Shown here: positions 40,012 through 50,180 of the stretch, one piece after another
Numbering within the stretch: the stretch's first letter is position 1
Layout of the letters: the number at the start of each line of letters is the position of its first letter
Source of the DNA: Chryseobacterium sp. MYb7
GTDB lineage: Bacteria; Bacteroidota; Bacteroidia; Flavobacteriales; Weeksellaceae
DNA length: 64,000 nt
Assembly (NCBI RefSeq): GCF_002979455.1
Contig: NZ_PCOU01000003.1
Span: 1-64,000, forward strand
Direction of reading: 5' to 3'
Translations under genes and position numbers: made by a program
The notes under the pieces: model-generated
What the model was told of the DNA's origin: nothing
The model's input: only the letters and a program-made list of their open reading frames with translations
Databases searched by the model: none

Positions 40012-41910
40012 TTATTTTACTTCTTCGAAGTCTGCATCCTGTACATCTTCAGCTCCGGCGTTTCCACCAGCGTTCTGAGCTCCAGCACCTGCATCAGCAC
40101 CCGGCTGTTGACCAGCTGCATATAATTCTTCAGAAGCTGCCATCCATGCTGCATCTAACGCTTCAGTTTTAGCTTTTACGTCATCAACATTTTTAGCTTC
40201 GAAAGCTGTTTTTAATTCTGCGTGAGCTGCTTCGATTGCTGCTTTTTTGTCAGCAGAAAGTTTTTCACCGAATTCTTTCAATTGTTTTTCAGTCTGGAAG
40301 ATCAATCCGTCAGCTTTGTTGAAGATTTCAACTTCTTCTTTTCTCTTAGCATCCGCTGCAGAGTTTTCCTGAGCTTCTTTCTTCATTCTTTCGATTTCTT
40401 CGTCAGAAAGACCTGAAGAAGCCTGAATTTTGATAGACTGCTCTTTACCAGTTCCCTTATCTTTAGCAGATACACTTAGGATACCGTTAGCATCAATATC
40501 GAATGTTACTTCAATTTGAGGAACTCCTCTTGGTGCTGGTGGAATATCCTGAAGATCGAATCTACCGATTTCCTTGTTATCGTTGAACATTGATCTTTCA
40601 CCTTGTCCTACTCTAATGCTTACAGCTGGCTGGTTGTCAGAAGCTGTAGAGAATACTTCAGATTTTTTAGTTGGGATCGTAGTGTTCGCTTCAATTAATT
40701 TAGTGAATACAGAACCCATTGTTTCGATACCTAAAGAAAGTGGAGTAACGTCAAGTAGTAATACATCTTTTACATCACCTGTCAATACACCTCCTTGAAT
40801 AGCTGCACCAATAGCTACAACCTCATCCGGGTTAACTCCTTTAGATGGTTTTTTGCCGAAGAATTTTTCTACTTCTTCCTGAATGATTGGGATTCTTGTA
40901 GAACCACCTACCAAGATTACTTCGTCAATATCAGAAGTTGATAAACCAGCATCTTTTAATGCTTTAGCAACAGGCTCCATAGATCTTCTTACAAGATCAG
41001 CAGATAATTGCTCGAATTTAGCTTTCGTTAAACTCTTCACTAAGTGTTTAGGACCAGTAGCAGTAGCTGTGATATATGGTAAGTTGATCTCAGTCTGAGG
41101 AGAAGAAGATAATTCAATCTTAGCTTTTTCAGCAGCTTCTTTCAATCTTTGAAGAGCAATTGCGTCAGATTTTAAATCTACCCCTTCTTCAGCTTTGAAC
41201 TCATCAGCCATCCAGTTGATGATCACATCATCAAAGTCATCACCTCCCAAGTGAGTATCACCGTTTGTAGACAATACCTCGAATACACCATCTCCTAAAT
41301 CAAGGATAGAGATATCGAAAGTACCACCTCCAAGGTCATATACTGCGATTTTCTGATCTTTATGGTTTTTATCAAGACCGTAAGCTAATGCTGCAGCAGT
41401 AGGTTCGTTGATAATTCTTTCTACTTTAAGACCTGCAATTTCTCCGGCTTCTTTAGTAGCTTGTCTCTGTGCATCGTTGAAGTATGCAGGAACAGTGATT
41501 ACCGCTCTTGTTACTTCCTGTCCAAGATAATCTTCAGCAGTTTTCTTCATTTTCTGAAGCGTCATTGCAGAAATTTCCTGTGGTGTATATTCTCTATCGT
41601 CGATTTTTACTTTTACAGTATCGTTTGGTCCGGCAACCACTTTATAAGGTACTCTTGTGATTTCAGAAGCATCATCTTTAAAGTGAGTTCCAATAAATCT
41701 TTTGATAGAGTAAACAGTTTTTGTTGGATTCGTTACAGCCTGTCTTTTTGCAGGATCACCTACTTTTCTCTCTCCGTCTTCCGTAAAAGCTACGATAGAA
41801 GGAGTAGTTCTCTTACCTTCTGCGTTAGGAATAACAACAGGGTCTTTACCCTCCATTACAGCAACACAAGAGTTGGTTGTTCCTAAGTCAATTCCAATTA
41901 TTTTACTCAT
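40012..41910 (-). CDS. dnaK: Molecular chaperone DnaK (Hsp70)
   Basis: 632 residues. The N-terminal ATPase domain has [16 protein letters not shown], the second phosphate motif [13 protein letters not shown] and the adenosine motif [12 protein letters not shown]. The substrate-binding domain begins near [16 protein letters not shown]. The C-terminal lid ends with an Ala/Gly-rich stretch and the terminal DADFEEVK. Length and motifs are complete. dnaJ and grpE are not adjacent, as often in Bacteroidota. It is monocistronic with a terminator shared with the peptidase gene. Confidence 0.97.
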   Translation of the reverse strand: MSKIIGIDLGTTNSCVAVMEGKDPVVIPNAEGKRTTPSIVAFTEDGERKVGDPAKRQAVTNPTKTVYSIKRFIGTHFKDDASEITRVPYKVVAGPNDTVKVKIDDREYTPQEISAMTLQKMKKTAEDYLGQEVTRAVITVPAYFNDAQRQATKEAGEIAGLKVERIINEPTAAALAYGLDKNHKDQKIAVYDLGGGTFDISILDLGDGVFEVLSTNGDTHLGGDDFDDVIINWMADEFKAEEGVDLKSDAIALQRLKEAAEKAKIELSSSPQTEINLPYITATATGPKHLVKSLTKAKFEQLSADLVRRSMEPVAKALKDAGLSTSDIDEVILVGGSTRIPIIQEEVEKFFGKKPSKGVNPDEVVAIGAAIQGGVLTGDVKDVLLLDVTPLSLGIETMGSVFTKLIEANTTIPTKKSEVFSTASDNQPAVSIRVGQGERSMFNDNKEIGRFDLQDIPPAPRGVPQIEVTFDIDANGILSVSAKDKGTGKEQSIKIQASSGLSDEEIERMKKEAQENSAADAKRKEEVEIFNKADGLIFQTEKQLKEFGEKLSADKKAAIEAAHAELKTAFEAKNVDDVKAKTEALDAAWMAASEELYAAGQQPGADAGAGAQNAGGNAGAEDVQDADFEEVK

Positions 41911-42375
41911 AATATTTTATATTTTTTCTATTTTTAATTTAATTTACACTCTCAATTTCTCAATATCTGTACCATTCAAAGAATTATGACAAAATGACAC
42001 AATAAAAATAAAAACCCTGATAAAATCGAGGTTTTGTATGATTTAAAATGGCAATTTTTTCATATTAACTTTAGCAGAATGCCACATATCAGGACTCCTG
42101 GAATTATCAACAGATACTTAAACACATTCATTGATCCTTCTCTGTCATGAAATATTTTACAGTATAACCTTTTCCTATACATTCAATATCATTTGCTCCA
42201 TAAAATCAGGATTCTCTCAATATTAAAATTTGCAAAACAGACTGATTATCAATATATTTATTATCAACACAACAAATTAATTCACCAATCTTTAAAAATT
42301 AATCAAAGTTTAACCTAAGAAATAGAGTAAGAATCTTGGCGAATTATTATTTTTGATAAAATATACACATTTAGA
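41911..42375. other. Divergent dnaK/ppk1 promoter region
   Basis: A 465-bp AT-rich gap. TATTTTTG at 42348-42355 matches the -7 consensus for ppk1 (start about 42362). A direct repeat TTGAGAAATTGAGAG lies upstream of dnaK on the minus strand. No CIRCE-like inverted repeat and no gene were found; the middle section seems empty. Confidence 0.45.
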
Positions 42376-44448
42376 ATGTCAATACACTTTAATCCACGAG
42401 ATATCACATGGCTGGCCTTTAATGAAAGAGTTTTGCAGGAAGCCATGGATGAAAAAGTTCCCTTACATTTAAGAATACGTTTCCTCGGAATTTTCTCCAA
42501 CAATTTAGATGAATTTTTCAGAGTGCGTGTTGCCGGATTAAAGCGTGCCATGGATTTTAAGGAAAAAGTGATTGCCGAATCTTTCTACCAGCCGCCGTCC
42601 AAAATTCTTCAGCGCATCAATGAAATTGTGATGAGACAACAGCTGAATTTTGATAAAACCTGGAAAAAAATCCAGACTGAAATGGCTGATCATAAAGTTT
42701 CTATTAAAAACTCCAAAAACCTGACTGTAAAACAAAAGGAGTTTGTCCGCCAATATTTCGATGAAGTGGTAGAATCTAATGTGATTCCGATTCTTCTTCA
42801 CGAAAATACGCCAATGCCTTATCTTAGAGACAAGAGTCTGTATCTGGGTGTTGCAATGAGAAAAAAAGACTGGCAGTATTCCAGCAATTATGCGATTATT
42901 GAAATTCCGTCCCGTTTTGTAGGAAGATTTGTATTACTGCCAACGGAAGATCCGGAAGAGAAAAATGTGATGTTACTTGAGGATGTGATTACCTTTAATC
43001 TTCCGCATATATTTTCTTATTTCGGATATGATGAATTCTCTGCCAATGCTTTTAAAGTAACAAAAGATGCTGAGCTTGATCTTGACAATGACATCAAAAC
43101 CAACTTCGCAGAAAAGATAGAAAAAGGACTCAAAAACAGAAGAAAAGGAAAACCCACCCGTTTCGTTTTTGATAAAGATATGGATAAAGCACTGCTGGAA
43201 CTCCTTATCAGAAAACTGAATCTGACCAAGAAAGACAGCATCATCCCCGGAGGAAAAATTCATAATTTCAAACATTTCATGGATTTTCCCGATGTGTTTG
43301 AAAAGTATGAAAGACCTGTGGAAAGAACTTCTTTTACCCATCAGGCATTTGAACATGGAGAAAGGGTGACGGATGTTATTTTAAAAGAAGACGTTCTTCT
43401 GACCTTCCCTTACCACAAGTATAATCCGGTGATTGACCTTCTGCGTGAAGCTGCTATGGATCCCGATGTAAAATCTATACAAATTACTGCTTATCGTCTG
43501 GCAAGCAGTTCAAAAATTATCAATGCCCTGATCTATGCTGCAAGAAATGGTAAGGAAGTGACTGTAATGCTGGAGCTTCAGGCAAGGTTTGATGAAGAAT
43601 CCAACCTGGAATGGAAAGATATGCTGGAACCGGAAGGAATCAATGTTCTTGTTGGGATTCCTAACAAAAAAGTACATGCCAAGCTGTGTATCATCAAAAA
43701 AAGAGCACACAATAAAACCATCCAGTATGGATTTGTAAGTACCGGGAATTTCAATGAAAAAACGGCAAGAATATATGGTGACCACTTGTTGCTGACTGCA
43801 GACCGTGGAATCATGGCAGACATCAATAAAGTATTCAATGTACTGAAAAAACCGAAAGATGATTTCATTCCGATTTTGAAAACTTGTAAAAATTTATTAG
43901 TTTGCCCTCAATTTATGCGTGAAAAGATTGTTCACCATATTGATAAAGAAATTGAAGAAGCCAAAGCCGGACGAAGGGCAGAAATCATCGTAAAAGTAAA
44001 CTCTATGAGCGACAGACTGTTAATAGAAAAACTTTATGATGCTGCCAAAGCCGGAGTGGTTATCAAATTAATCGTAAGAGGAATCTATTGTGCCGTAAAC
44101 CAGAAGGATTTTAAAGAAAAAATAAAAGCCATAAGTATTGTAGATGAATATCTGGAACATGCCAGAGTAATGTATTTCTACAATAAAGGATCAGAAGACA
44201 TGTATATTTCTTCCGCCGATTGGATGACCAGAAACCTGGATTACAGGATTGAAGCAGCCGCTAAAATCACTGACAAAAACCTTAAGAAAGAATTAAAAGA
44301 TATTCTTGATATTCAGCTTAGGGATAATGTAAAAGCCAGAATTCTGGATAAAAGACTGGGTAATGAATATATAAGAAATGATAAAAAAGAATGTCGTTCA
44401 CAAATAGAAACCTATAAATATTTAAAAGCTAAAACAACTAAAAAATGA
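42376..44448 (+). CDS. ppk1: Polyphosphate kinase 1
   Basis: 690 residues with the four PPK1 domains. The N domain starts FNPRDITWLAFNERVLQEA. The two phospholipase-D-like catalytic domains carry the His motifs KVHAKLCIIKK (the phosphorylated His) and EHARVMYFYN, and the signature SADWMTRNLDYRIE. It makes long-chain polyphosphate from ATP reversibly. The next gene overlaps its stop by 4 nt (ATGA) and encodes the opposing exopolyphosphatase. Confidence 0.96.
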   Translation: MSIHFNPRDITWLAFNERVLQEAMDEKVPLHLRIRFLGIFSNNLDEFFRVRVAGLKRAMDFKEKVIAESFYQPPSKILQRINEIVMRQQLNFDKTWKKIQTEMADHKVSIKNSKNLTVKQKEFVRQYFDEVVESNVIPILLHENTPMPYLRDKSLYLGVAMRKKDWQYSSNYAIIEIPSRFVGRFVLLPTEDPEEKNVMLLEDVITFNLPHIFSYFGYDEFSANAFKVTKDAELDLDNDIKTNFAEKIEKGLKNRRKGKPTRFVFDKDMDKALLELLIRKLNLTKKDSIIPGGKIHNFKHFMDFPDVFEKYERPVERTSFTHQAFEHGERVTDVILKEDVLLTFPYHKYNPVIDLLREAAMDPDVKSIQITAYRLASSSKIINALIYAARNGKEVTVMLELQARFDEESNLEWKDMLEPEGINVLVGIPNKKVHAKLCIIKKRAHNKTIQYGFVSTGNFNEKTARIYGDHLLLTADRGIMADINKVFNVLKKPKDDFIPILKTCKNLLVCPQFMREKIVHHIDKEIEEAKAGRRAEIIVKVNSMSDRLLIEKLYDAAKAGVVIKLIVRGIYCAVNQKDFKEKIKAISIVDEYLEHARVMYFYNKGSEDMYISSADWMTRNLDYRIEAAAKITDKNLKKELKDILDIQLRDNVKARILDKRLGNEYIRNDKKECRSQIETYKYLKAKTTKK

Positions 44449-45329
44449 AGATAGCAGCGATAGACATAGGGAGTAATGCAGCCCGCCTTCTTATCAATGA
44501 AGTAAAGATCAATAACAGAAAACCCGAATTCATCAAGCTGAACCTTCTCAGAATTCCTCTGAGACTGGGAATGGATGTTTTCACTATTGGGAAAATAGGT
44601 CCGGAAAGAGAAAAAATGGTTATTGATTCTATGAAAATCTTCAGTGACCTCATGAAAATATACAAAGTGGATCATTACAGAGCCTGTGCCACAAGTGCCA
44701 TGCGTGATGCAGCTAATGGTAATGAAATCATCAATCTGGTAAAAGATGCATCAGGAATTGATATTGAAATCATTTCCGGTGATGAAGAAGCTACTCTTAT
44801 TTATGAAAACCATGTCGCAGAAGGTCTTGACAAAGAATTTGCCTATTTATACATTGACGTAGGTGGAGGTTCTACAGAACTTACCTTCTACGAAAACGGT
44901 AAAATGGTTTACGAAAAATCTTTCAATATCGGAACCATCCGTCTTCTTAATAATCTGGTTACCATGGAAAACTGGAAAGAAATGAAGGATGAAATCAAAG
45001 ACAATATTGTCAGCAAAAAACCGATTGTTGCCATCGGATCAGGAGGAAACATCAACAAAGTGTTCTCTATGAGCAAAACCAAAGACGGGAAACCAATGTC
45101 TTTATCTCATTTGAAAAAGGTTTACAAAGAATTCAATGAACTTTCCGTGGAAGAAAGAATGACGAATTACAACTTGAGAGAAGACCGTGCAGACGTGTTA
45201 GTACATGCCCTGAGTATCTTCAACAATGTAATGTCATGGTCTGATATCAGCAGAATCTTTGTTCCAAAAATTTCAGTAGCAGACGGATTAATTCATAATA
45301 TTTACAGTCAGCTGCAACATAAAAAATAA
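44445..45329 (+). CDS. ppx: Exopolyphosphatase (Ppx/GppA family)
   Basis: A 294-residue ASKHA-fold phosphatase of the short Ppx/GppA type. P-loop-like AAIDIGSNAARLLI is at the start, the catalytic Glu region is GDEEATLIYENHV, the second phosphate motif DVGGGSTELTFY and the third GSGGNINKVFS. The C-terminal HD-like domain of long Ppx enzymes is missing. Start overlaps the ppk1 stop (ATGA), indicating translational coupling of polyphosphate synthesis and breakdown. Confidence 0.92.
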   Translation: MKIAAIDIGSNAARLLINEVKINNRKPEFIKLNLLRIPLRLGMDVFTIGKIGPEREKMVIDSMKIFSDLMKIYKVDHYRACATSAMRDAANGNEIINLVKDASGIDIEIISGDEEATLIYENHVAEGLDKEFAYLYIDVGGGSTELTFYENGKMVYEKSFNIGTIRLLNNLVTMENWKEMKDEIKDNIVSKKPIVAIGSGGNINKVFSMSKTKDGKPMSLSHLKKVYKEFNELSVEERMTNYNLREDRADVLVHALSIFNNVMSWSDISRIFVPKISVADGLIHNIYSQLQHKK

Positions 45330-45347
45330 CAGCAAACAATAGTATTG

Positions 45348-45374
45348 AAAGCCAGCCATTTTTGAGCTGGCTTT
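45348..45374 (+). terminator. Terminator of ppk1-ppx
   Basis: A 9-bp stem AAAGCCAGC/GCTGGCTTT followed by TATTTTG, 19 bp past the ppx stop. Confidence 0.8.
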
Positions 45375-45380
45375 TATTTT

Positions 45381-45413
45381 GTCATTGCGAGGAGCAACGC
45401 GACGAAGCAATCT
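45381..45413. repeat. Dispersed repeat (GTCATTGCGAGGAGC...GACGAAGCAATCT)
   Basis: A GC-rich unit directly after the terminator, matching from general knowledge a repeat text seen widely in bacterial intergenic DNA, with GATTGC/GCAATC-type palindromic ends (GTCATTGCGA ... GAAGCAATC). Non-coding. Confidence 0.55.
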
Positions 45414-45453
45414 ATATGCTCTCAGATGGTTTTTTACAATTTTTATTAGATTT

Positions 45454-45518
45454 TAGCTAAAGCCAATGGAAGGTGGCTCATTTTTTAAGGCGGGCTAAAG
45501 ACCACCCCCTATTGAATT
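45454..45518. repeat. Second dispersed repeat (TAGCTAAAGCC...GGCGGGCTAAAG)
   Basis: A repeat-like module with internal GCTAAAGCC and GGGCTAAAGACC segments, adjacent to another repeat. Together they form a composite repeat island between ppx and the oxidoreductase gene. Confidence 0.45.
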
Positions 45519-45544
45519 ATTGGATCCAGATATTTAAGACAACA

Positions 45545-45581
45545 CCTTTTACCTTTTACCTTTTATCTTTTACTTTTTATT
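45545..45581. repeat. Degenerate CTTTTAC tandem repeat
   Basis: About five imperfect copies of CCTTTTA (ACCTTTTACC, TTTTATC, TTTTACT) make a pyrimidine tract. It is probably the remnant of a slipped repeat. Confidence 0.55.
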
Positions 45582-45640
45582 AAAAAAATTTAAAGTAAAA
45601 CCTCATCCTCATCCGTCATACCCATATCAATAGCAAAGCA

Positions 45641-46294
45641 ATGAACCCAATCAAAATAATCATTACAGGAGCAACAGGAATGGTAGGCGAAGGTGTTTTA
45701 ATGGAATGTCTTGAAAATCCGAATGTTTCCGAGATCCTGAGCATAAGCAGAAAACCCTCCGGAAAAACACATCCCAAGCTAAAAGAATATCTTATCTCCG
45801 ATTTTTTATCCATAAACCTTCATGATGAAAAACTGAAAGGTTATGATGCCTGTTTTTTCTGCGCAGGAATCAGTAGTGTGGGGATGAATGAAGAAGACTA
45901 TACCAAAATCACTTACGATACAACCATTCACTTTGCGAAAGCTGTTTTGAACCAAAATCCGGACATGGTATTCAGCTATGTTTCCGGAGCAAGCACAGAC
46001 AGCACAGAGAGTGGAAAACTGATGTGGGCACGCGTAAAAGGCAAAACAGAAAATGATCTGAAAAAAATGAATTTCAAAGGAGCTTATAATTTCCGTCCCG
46101 GATTCATGAAACCTGTTGAAGGTCAATTGAATGTAAAATGGTTTTTTAAACCTATTATTTGGATTTTTCCTGTTTTTTTTCAATCAAAATCATTAACTTT
46201 ACACGAAGTGGGTAGAGCAATGATGAAGGTAACACAAAATGGATACCCTACATCTACTTTAGAAATTAGAGACATTAAAAATTTAGCGATATGA
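45641..46294 (+). CDS. NAD(P)-binding short-chain oxidoreductase (HTATIP2-like)
   Basis: A 217-residue atypical short-chain dehydrogenase with the Rossmann loop ITGATGMVGEGVLMECL at residues ~7-23, then CFFCAGISSVGMNEEDY and FSYVSGASTDST. The C-terminus is short, as in HTATIP2/TIP30-type NAD(P)-binding proteins. Substrate unknown. It overlaps a 49-codon membrane-peptide gene by 4 nt (ATGA). Confidence 0.82.
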   Translation: MNPIKIIITGATGMVGEGVLMECLENPNVSEILSISRKPSGKTHPKLKEYLISDFLSINLHDEKLKGYDACFFCAGISSVGMNEEDYTKITYDTTIHFAKAVLNQNPDMVFSYVSGASTDSTESGKLMWARVKGKTENDLKKMNFKGAYNFRPGFMKPVEGQLNVKWFFKPIIWIFPVFFQSKSLTLHEVGRAMMKVTQNGYPTSTLEIRDIKNLAI

Positions 46295-46440
46295 GAGACA
46301 TGTTAAAAAGAATTGTTCTGGTAATTTTTGTACTCTTGCTTGTGACTGCTGTTTCAGGATATTTTTATATGCAGAAGCATCCTTTAGAAGGAAATAAATC
46401 AGGAACAATTTTAAACTTTTCCGGAAAATCCGGGAAATAA
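46291..46440 (+). CDS. Small single-pass membrane protein, 49 residues
   Basis: The ATG overlaps the previous stop (ATGA). The product is MRDMLKRIVLVIFVLLLVTA..., a TM helix at residues ~8-26, then a short external Gly/Lys-rich tail (NFSGKSGK). Overlap with a clear gene and good topology support it. Function unknown. Confidence 0.6.
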   Translation: MRDMLKRIVLVIFVLLLVTAVSGYFYMQKHPLEGNKSGTILNFSGKSGK

Positions 46441-46581
46441 TTTCATTCTAAAGTTTCTCACTCAAGCATAATTTTATCTTTTATCGGAAATAAACCTATT
46501 TTTTAAACATTTCTTAAAATTCCATTAAAATAGTTGCGAAACATAAAGTTCATTTTTGCATTTATCTAATTGAAGTAAAAA

Positions 46582-49500
46582 ATGATCAACAACTACCTAT
46601 TAAAAGGGTCTGTGATAGCTGCATTCTTTTTCCAGAGCGGTCTTTTCGGGCAGACACTGATTCATTACTGGAATTTTAACGATAACTCTTCTGCGGCTAC
46701 AATCACTGCATCTTCATCTACATTGGTGAACGGCTCTCTGGCAGCTGTAGCAGGAGGAACAAGTATAATCGACTTTGCAGGCGGTACCGGACAGAATTTT
46801 AGTTCTCAAAATTTAAATGCCAGAAATGGTGATGCATCCGGAACCCATTTAAGATTCAATAATCCGATTGGTGGGGCTTTACAGTTTAACCTTCCCACAA
46901 CGGGATATAACAATGTTATTGCTAAGTTCACTACAAGAAGGTCTGCACAGGGAGCAGGAACTCAAACCTGGTCTTATTCTACCAACGGAACTACTTTTGT
47001 ACCATTCCAGATTGTGAGTCCTCAGGATGCCGATCCACAGCTGGTGACCCTGGATTTTTCGGCAATACAGGCAGCCAATAACAATCCTAACTTTAAATTA
47101 AAGGTAGAATTTTCTGCAACGGGAGGCGGAACAGGAGGAAACAATCGTTTTGATAACTTTACAGTAGACGCAGCCCCGATAGGAAGCGTTGATACTACCC
47201 CACCTTCAGTCACTTATCTTCCCGCTAATAATACGAATAACATTCCCACTACTGTAAATCCTACTTTATCTTTTAATGAAAATGTAAGATTAACCGATAA
47301 TTCCGCGATCAACGATTCTAATGTACAAAACCTCATCGATTTCCGTCTTGGAAATGCTGCAGGTACCCAAGTTCCCTTCACTACAACTTTCAGCAACAAT
47401 ACCATCACTGTAATCCCAACTTCCGGCCTCGCGCTGGGACAGACTTATTATGTAGCGCTTAAACCTAATACGGTAGAAGACTTCAGTGATAATGGAGTTA
47501 CTACTGTTGCTTCCAGCACTTTTACAACTGTCGGAACAACCATCTCTTTAGAAAAGAATTTCATCAAAGTGAATGAAAATGCAGGAAATCTTGCATTTAA
47601 AATCAATATTACCAATCCATCAAACTCTACGGTAAATCTTGTTGTAAAACCAGCGCCATTCAGTACAGCTGATAGTAATGATTTTACTTTAACCAATCAA
47701 ACAATCAATATTACTCCGTCTACAACGAGTTATACGGTTAATATTCCAATTATTGATGACACCTTGGCAGAACAACAGTCAGAATATTTTGTTGTAAGCC
47801 TTGAAAATCCGGTTGGAGCTACTATTTCAGGAGACAATTCTGCAACTGTTTATATTGTAGATAATGATAAACCGGCTCCGGTTCCTTCCAATCAGATTCA
47901 GCTGAATTATCTCCTAAGTTTTGATCCTTCAGGAAGCAATAACAGTTCTACAGAAATTGTAGTTCATGATCCATCCACACAACGTTTATTCACCATCAGC
48001 TCCATTACGGATGTTTTTGATATTATTGATTTCAGTACTCCTGCAACACCATCAGTAATAAAAACAGTGAATATGGCTCTTTATGGAGGAATCACAAGTA
48101 TTGCTGTAAAAAACGGAATCATTGCAGCCGCATCTCCTAACACCGATCCTCAGCAAAACGGTTCTGTAGTATTCTTTGATATCAATGGAAACTTCCTGAA
48201 GCAGGTAACTGTAGGAGCTCTACCTGACATGGTAACGTTTTCACCGGATGGAACAAAAGTGATTACTGCCAATGAAGGAGAACCTAATGATGCTTATACG
48301 GTAGATCCTGAAGGAACCATCAGTATCATTGATATTTCCGGAGGTATCGGAAACCTTACCCAAACTAATGTAACCACTCTTAATTTCAATAGCTTTGATT
48401 CTCAGGTAGCAGCATTAACCGCTACTGGCTTAAGAAAAGTAAGAACAAATAATACCCTTTCTCAGGATCTGGAACCTGAATATGTAACCATCAGTACTGA
48501 CAGTCAGAAAGCATGGGTAACGCTTCAAGAAAACAATGCCATTGCTGAGATTAATCTGGCTACCAAAACCGTTACAGGAGTCTGGGGATTAGGCAAAAAA
48601 GACATGAGCCTTCCTGGTAACGGATTTGACGCTTCAGACAATAATGGTGAGGTTTTAATTGCCAACTGGCCAGTGAAAGCCTATTACGTTCCGGATGCGG
48701 TACAAAATTATAAGGTAGGAAACACCAACTATATTGTAACAGCCAATGAAGGTGACGAAAAAGATCTTTCAGGATTCAGCGAAAGAACTACCGTTGGAGC
48801 GAACAATTATATTTTAGATCCTGTATTGTTCCCGAATTCCAATATTTTAAAGGCTTCCTATAACCTTGGAAGATTCAGGGTTTCTTCTGCTACAGGAAAT
48901 ACAGACGGAGATGCAGAGTTTGAAGAAATGGCCGCTTTAGGAGCCCGTTCTTTCTCCATTTTCAATGCAGATACTAAACAGATTGTCTACGACAGTGGAG
49001 ATCAGTTTGAACGGTATATTGCCGCTAATCATCCATCAATTTTCAATGCAGATAATGAATCCAATGGTGCTAAAAACAGAAGCCGTGCCAAAGGTCCTGA
49101 ACCGGAAGGTGTAGCACTAGGAAAGATAAACGGGCAGACTTATGCTTTCATCACACTAGAAAGAACCGGAGGAGTTATGGTTTATAATATCACAGATCCT
49201 AATAATCCTACTTTCACAGATTATAAACATTCACGTTCTACCTCAGCATACGGAGGTGATAATGGTCCTGAAGGAATCATCTACATCGCTCCTGAAAATA
49301 CAACTACGAATAAAGGTTATGTGATTGTAGCCAATGAAATCAGCGGAACTCTGTCCATGTATGAAGTAGCAATGCCAGCAACACTTGGAACAGGTGAAAT
49401 AAAAACTGAGCAAGCAACCTTCAATGTATTCCCAAATCCTGTCAACAAAGGAAATACCCTTTACTTTAACAGAAAACAGGATTACGAATTATATGATATG

Positions 49501-49620
49501 TCCGGAAAGTTAATCGGAAAAGAAAAGAATGCTTTAACAATAAACACTTCTACCCTTTCTACAGGAGTTTATCTTGTAAAAACCTCGGAAGGACAGATCA
49601 AAAGAGTTATTGTAAAGTAA
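46582..49620 (+). CDS. Choice-of-anchor I family T9SS-exported protein
   Basis: A 1012-residue secreted protein. Signal peptide (to LFG-Q, ~24); a lectin-like N-terminal part (~30-200); a bacterial Ig-like domain (DTTPPSVTYLPANN, ~205-310); a Calx-beta domain (~313-430, ending ATVYIVDND); a large beta-propeller choice-of-anchor I domain (~440-930, e.g. TFSPDGTKVITANEGEPND and GPEPEGVALGKI); and a type A T9SS sorting domain (FNVFPNPVNKGNTLYF ... GVYLVKTSEGQ). It is therefore exported through the type IX system and probably surface-attached. Similar domains are linked to phosphatase/esterase-like proteins; the activity is unproven. Confidence 0.9.
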   Translation: MINNYLLKGSVIAAFFFQSGLFGQTLIHYWNFNDNSSAATITASSSTLVNGSLAAVAGGTSIIDFAGGTGQNFSSQNLNARNGDASGTHLRFNNPIGGALQFNLPTTGYNNVIAKFTTRRSAQGAGTQTWSYSTNGTTFVPFQIVSPQDADPQLVTLDFSAIQAANNNPNFKLKVEFSATGGGTGGNNRFDNFTVDAAPIGSVDTTPPSVTYLPANNTNNIPTTVNPTLSFNENVRLTDNSAINDSNVQNLIDFRLGNAAGTQVPFTTTFSNNTITVIPTSGLALGQTYYVALKPNTVEDFSDNGVTTVASSTFTTVGTTISLEKNFIKVNENAGNLAFKINITNPSNSTVNLVVKPAPFSTADSNDFTLTNQTINITPSTTSYTVNIPIIDDTLAEQQSEYFVVSLENPVGATISGDNSATVYIVDNDKPAPVPSNQIQLNYLLSFDPSGSNNSSTEIVVHDPSTQRLFTISSITDVFDIIDFSTPATPSVIKTVNMALYGGITSIAVKNGIIAAASPNTDPQQNGSVVFFDINGNFLKQVTVGALPDMVTFSPDGTKVITANEGEPNDAYTVDPEGTISIIDISGGIGNLTQTNVTTLNFNSFDSQVAALTATGLRKVRTNNTLSQDLEPEYVTISTDSQKAWVTLQENNAIAEINLATKTVTGVWGLGKKDMSLPGNGFDASDNNGEVLIANWPVKAYYVPDAVQNYKVGNTNYIVTANEGDEKDLSGFSERTTVGANNYILDPVLFPNSNILKASYNLGRFRVSSATGNTDGDAEFEEMAALGARSFSIFNADTKQIVYDSGDQFERYIAANHPSIFNADNESNGAKNRSRAKGPEPEGVALGKINGQTYAFITLERTGGVMVYNITDPNNPTFTDYKHSRSTSAYGGDNGPEGIIYIAPENTTTNKGYVIVANEISGTLSMYEVAMPATLGTGEIKTEQATFNVFPNPVNKGNTLYFNRKQDYELYDMSGKLIGKEKNALTINTSTLSTGVYLVKTSEGQIKRVIVK

Positions 49621-49642
49621 AATATACTATTTAGTTGATTGA

Positions 49643-49671
49643 AAAGGCTTCGGATCTTCCGGGGCTTTTTT
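49643..49671 (+). terminator. Terminator after the T9SS protein gene
   Basis: AAAGGCTTCGGA pairs with TCCGGGGCTTTT (with G-U pairs and one bulge), followed by TTTTTTG. Confidence 0.65.
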
Positions 49672-49710
49672 GTTATGGAGAAATTTAAGATGATTTAACT
49701 TTTAAAATTC

Positions 49711-49739
49711 TTGAAAAAATCATTTTATATCTATATTTA
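49711..49739 (+). promoter_or_regulatory. Putative promoter of the DUF3060 gene
   Basis: TTG at 49711-49713 and TATATTTA (49732-49739) are 18 nt apart. The -7 box differs from TAnnTTTG only in the last base. The leader would be about 18 nt. Confidence 0.45.
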
Positions 49740-49763
49740 CCTTCAACAAAAACCCAATTCACA

Positions 49764-50156
49764 ATGAAAAATATGAAAACAGGAGGAATTTTGATTCTCC
49801 TTTTACTAGGAACAGGAACCGCATTCTCACAATCCAGAAAAGTAGAATCCCAAAAAGGTGTAGAAAAAACAGAGGGTAATAAGATGGTACATGTAGAAGG
49901 TGTGGGCCATACACTCAACTATGCTCTCAATGGAGGGACAGTTGAGGTAGAAGGTGGTGATAACACATTAACGGTCAAAGGAAGTGCAAAAAAGATTGAG
50001 GTCTCCGGAACAGGTAATAAAGTTTATGTTGACAAAGTGGACAAAATCTCCATGGAAGGTGGCGACAATGTAGTCTACTACCGAACTTCCGGAACAAAGT
50101 CAGGAAAACCTGATGTTTCCATTACGGGAGTAGGAAATAAAGTGGTAAAACAATAA
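49764..50156 (+). CDS. DUF3060 domain protein, secreted
   Basis: A 130-residue protein with a signal peptide (MKNMKTGGILILLLLGTGTAFS-Q). The mature part is a short beta-helix of DUF3060 type with repeated NT/NKV turns: GHTLNYALNGG, GGDNTLTVKG, GTGNKVYVDK, GGDNVVYYRT, GVGNKVVKQ. Role unknown, probably periplasmic. It lies 24 bp before the barstar-domain gene. Confidence 0.85.
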   Translation: MKNMKTGGILILLLLGTGTAFSQSRKVESQKGVEKTEGNKMVHVEGVGHTLNYALNGGTVEVEGGDNTLTVKGSAKKIEVSGTGNKVYVDKVDKISMEGGDNVVYYRTSGTKSGKPDVSITGVGNKVVKQ

Positions 50157-50180
50157 AAATATTTAAAAAAGACTAATTGC

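Noticed and set aside
41461..41886. 141-codon ORF antisense to dnaK
   Set aside because: It is a typical shadow of a highly expressed gene, rich in Ser, Cys and Phe.
41911..42375. CIRCE heat-shock operator upstream of dnaK
   Set aside because: No 9-bp inverted repeat of CIRCE type is present; only short direct repeats were seen.
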